From NCBI GenBank assembly GCA_964486145.1, contig CAZAMT010000218.1, positions 1 through 6,997 of the forward strand: a stretch of 6,997 bases of DNA, written 5' to 3'. The number at the start of each line of letters is the position of its first letter. The first letter of the stretch is position 1. Shown in pieces: positions 6,904 through 6,997 of the stretch. The stretch comes from CAZAMT01 sp964486145 (GTDB lineage: Bacteria; Bacteroidota; Bacteroidia; Bacteroidales; JAAAOM01). Both the position numbers and the translations under genes were made by a program. Under the pieces are notes generated by a model. It had not been told where the DNA came from, ran no database searches, and saw nothing but the letters and a program-made list of their open reading frames with translations.

Positions 6904-6932
6904 AACGCAACCCTAACGATGTCTGTTACATC
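6904..6932 (+). promoter_or_regulatory. Candidate ECF-sigma-type promoter of the gene starting at 6970
   Basis: AACGCAACC (6904-6912), 16 bases, then CATC (6929-6932) repeats the minus-strand arrangement exactly. The predicted start of transcription near 6939 lies about 30 bases before the ATG at 6970. The -10 is inside a perfect inverted repeat, GATGT (6918-6922), five bases, ACATC (6928-6932), which could be an operator. CCTAAC (6912-6917) is also mirrored by GTTAGG at 6885-6890. Confidence 0.55.
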
Positions 6933-6969
6933 CCTTAAATTAAAGTAAAAAGTCGATTGTAAATAATTT

Positions 6970-6997
6970 ATGAATCGAGGACAACTTGCCCCGATAT
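6970..6997 (+). CDS. 5' end of an unidentified gene cut by the window edge
   Basis: An ATG at 6970 opens a frame with no stop in the nine codons before the window ends (MNRGQLAPI). The fragment is too short to assign a family. Support is positional: it lies about 30 bases after a candidate promoter start and points away from the propeller gene. There is no Shine-Dalgarno. Because ECF sigma genes often control their own expression, a sigma factor is one possibility, but nothing in these nine residues shows it. Confidence 0.4.

Noticed and set aside
6683..6910. A 75-residue minus-strand frame with a hydrophobic segment (from MNSNFF) overlapping the start of the propeller gene
   Set aside because: It runs through the proposed divergent promoter boxes and into the propeller coding region in another frame. 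Its hydrophobic look follows from AT-rich DNA, and the propeller start is well supported by its signal peptide.
1..6997. Search for CRISPR arrays, insertion sequences, tRNA or rRNA genes, riboswitches and defence or biosynthetic clusters
   Set aside because: I saw no regularly spaced repeats, transposase motifs, target-site duplications or RNA-gene signatures. Apart from the two lipoproteins and the edge gene, the window is ordinary housekeeping sequence.

Overview
The window reads as a core-genome segment of a Bacteroidota bacterium, most likely Bacteroidales-like; I cannot name the genus. The signs are an AT-rich sequence, a Bacteroidota-type promoter (TATCTTTG, fitting TAnnTTTG) before the first gene, weak or absent Shine-Dalgarno sequences, two lipoproteins with acidic residues right after the lipid-bearing cysteine, and an ffh-folD neighbourhood that I recall from Bacteroidales.

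Layout, left to right. Bases 1-202 are non-coding: a REP-like CCCC/GGGG element sits at the extreme left edge and a promoter lies close to argS. Four plus-strand genes follow: argS (arginyl-tRNA synthetase, 203-1993), an uncharacterised lipoprotein with a probable YfaP/DUF2135-like beta-sandwich domain (2020-3051, GTG start), ffh (SRP GTPase, 3082-4422) and folD (methylene-THF dehydrogenase/cyclohydrolase, 4504-5385). The first three are 26-30 bases apart and look like one transcription unit. An imperfect hairpin with a T-tract between ffh and folD may end or weaken it. A strong hairpin overlapping the folD stop codon separates folD from the convergent minus-strand gene (5446-6750), a seven-bladed LVIVD-repeat beta-propeller lipoprotein. 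Bases 6751-6969 are a divergent regulatory region. A new plus-strand gene probably starts at 6970 and runs off the window.

How the genes relate. ArgS, Ffh and FolD are housekeeping functions: translation, co-translational targeting of membrane proteins, and one-carbon metabolism. The lipoprotein between argS and ffh has no obvious functional link to them beyond being an exported protein. The propeller lipoprotein is a separate cell-envelope module.

The most interesting signal is in the last 200 bases. The string AACGCAACC-N16-CATC occurs twice, once on each strand, pointing outward at the propeller lipoprotein and at the gene that leaves the window. This has the form of two divergent ECF-sigma-type promoters. 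I saw no mobile element, CRISPR array, tRNA or rRNA, and no clear new defence or biosynthetic system.
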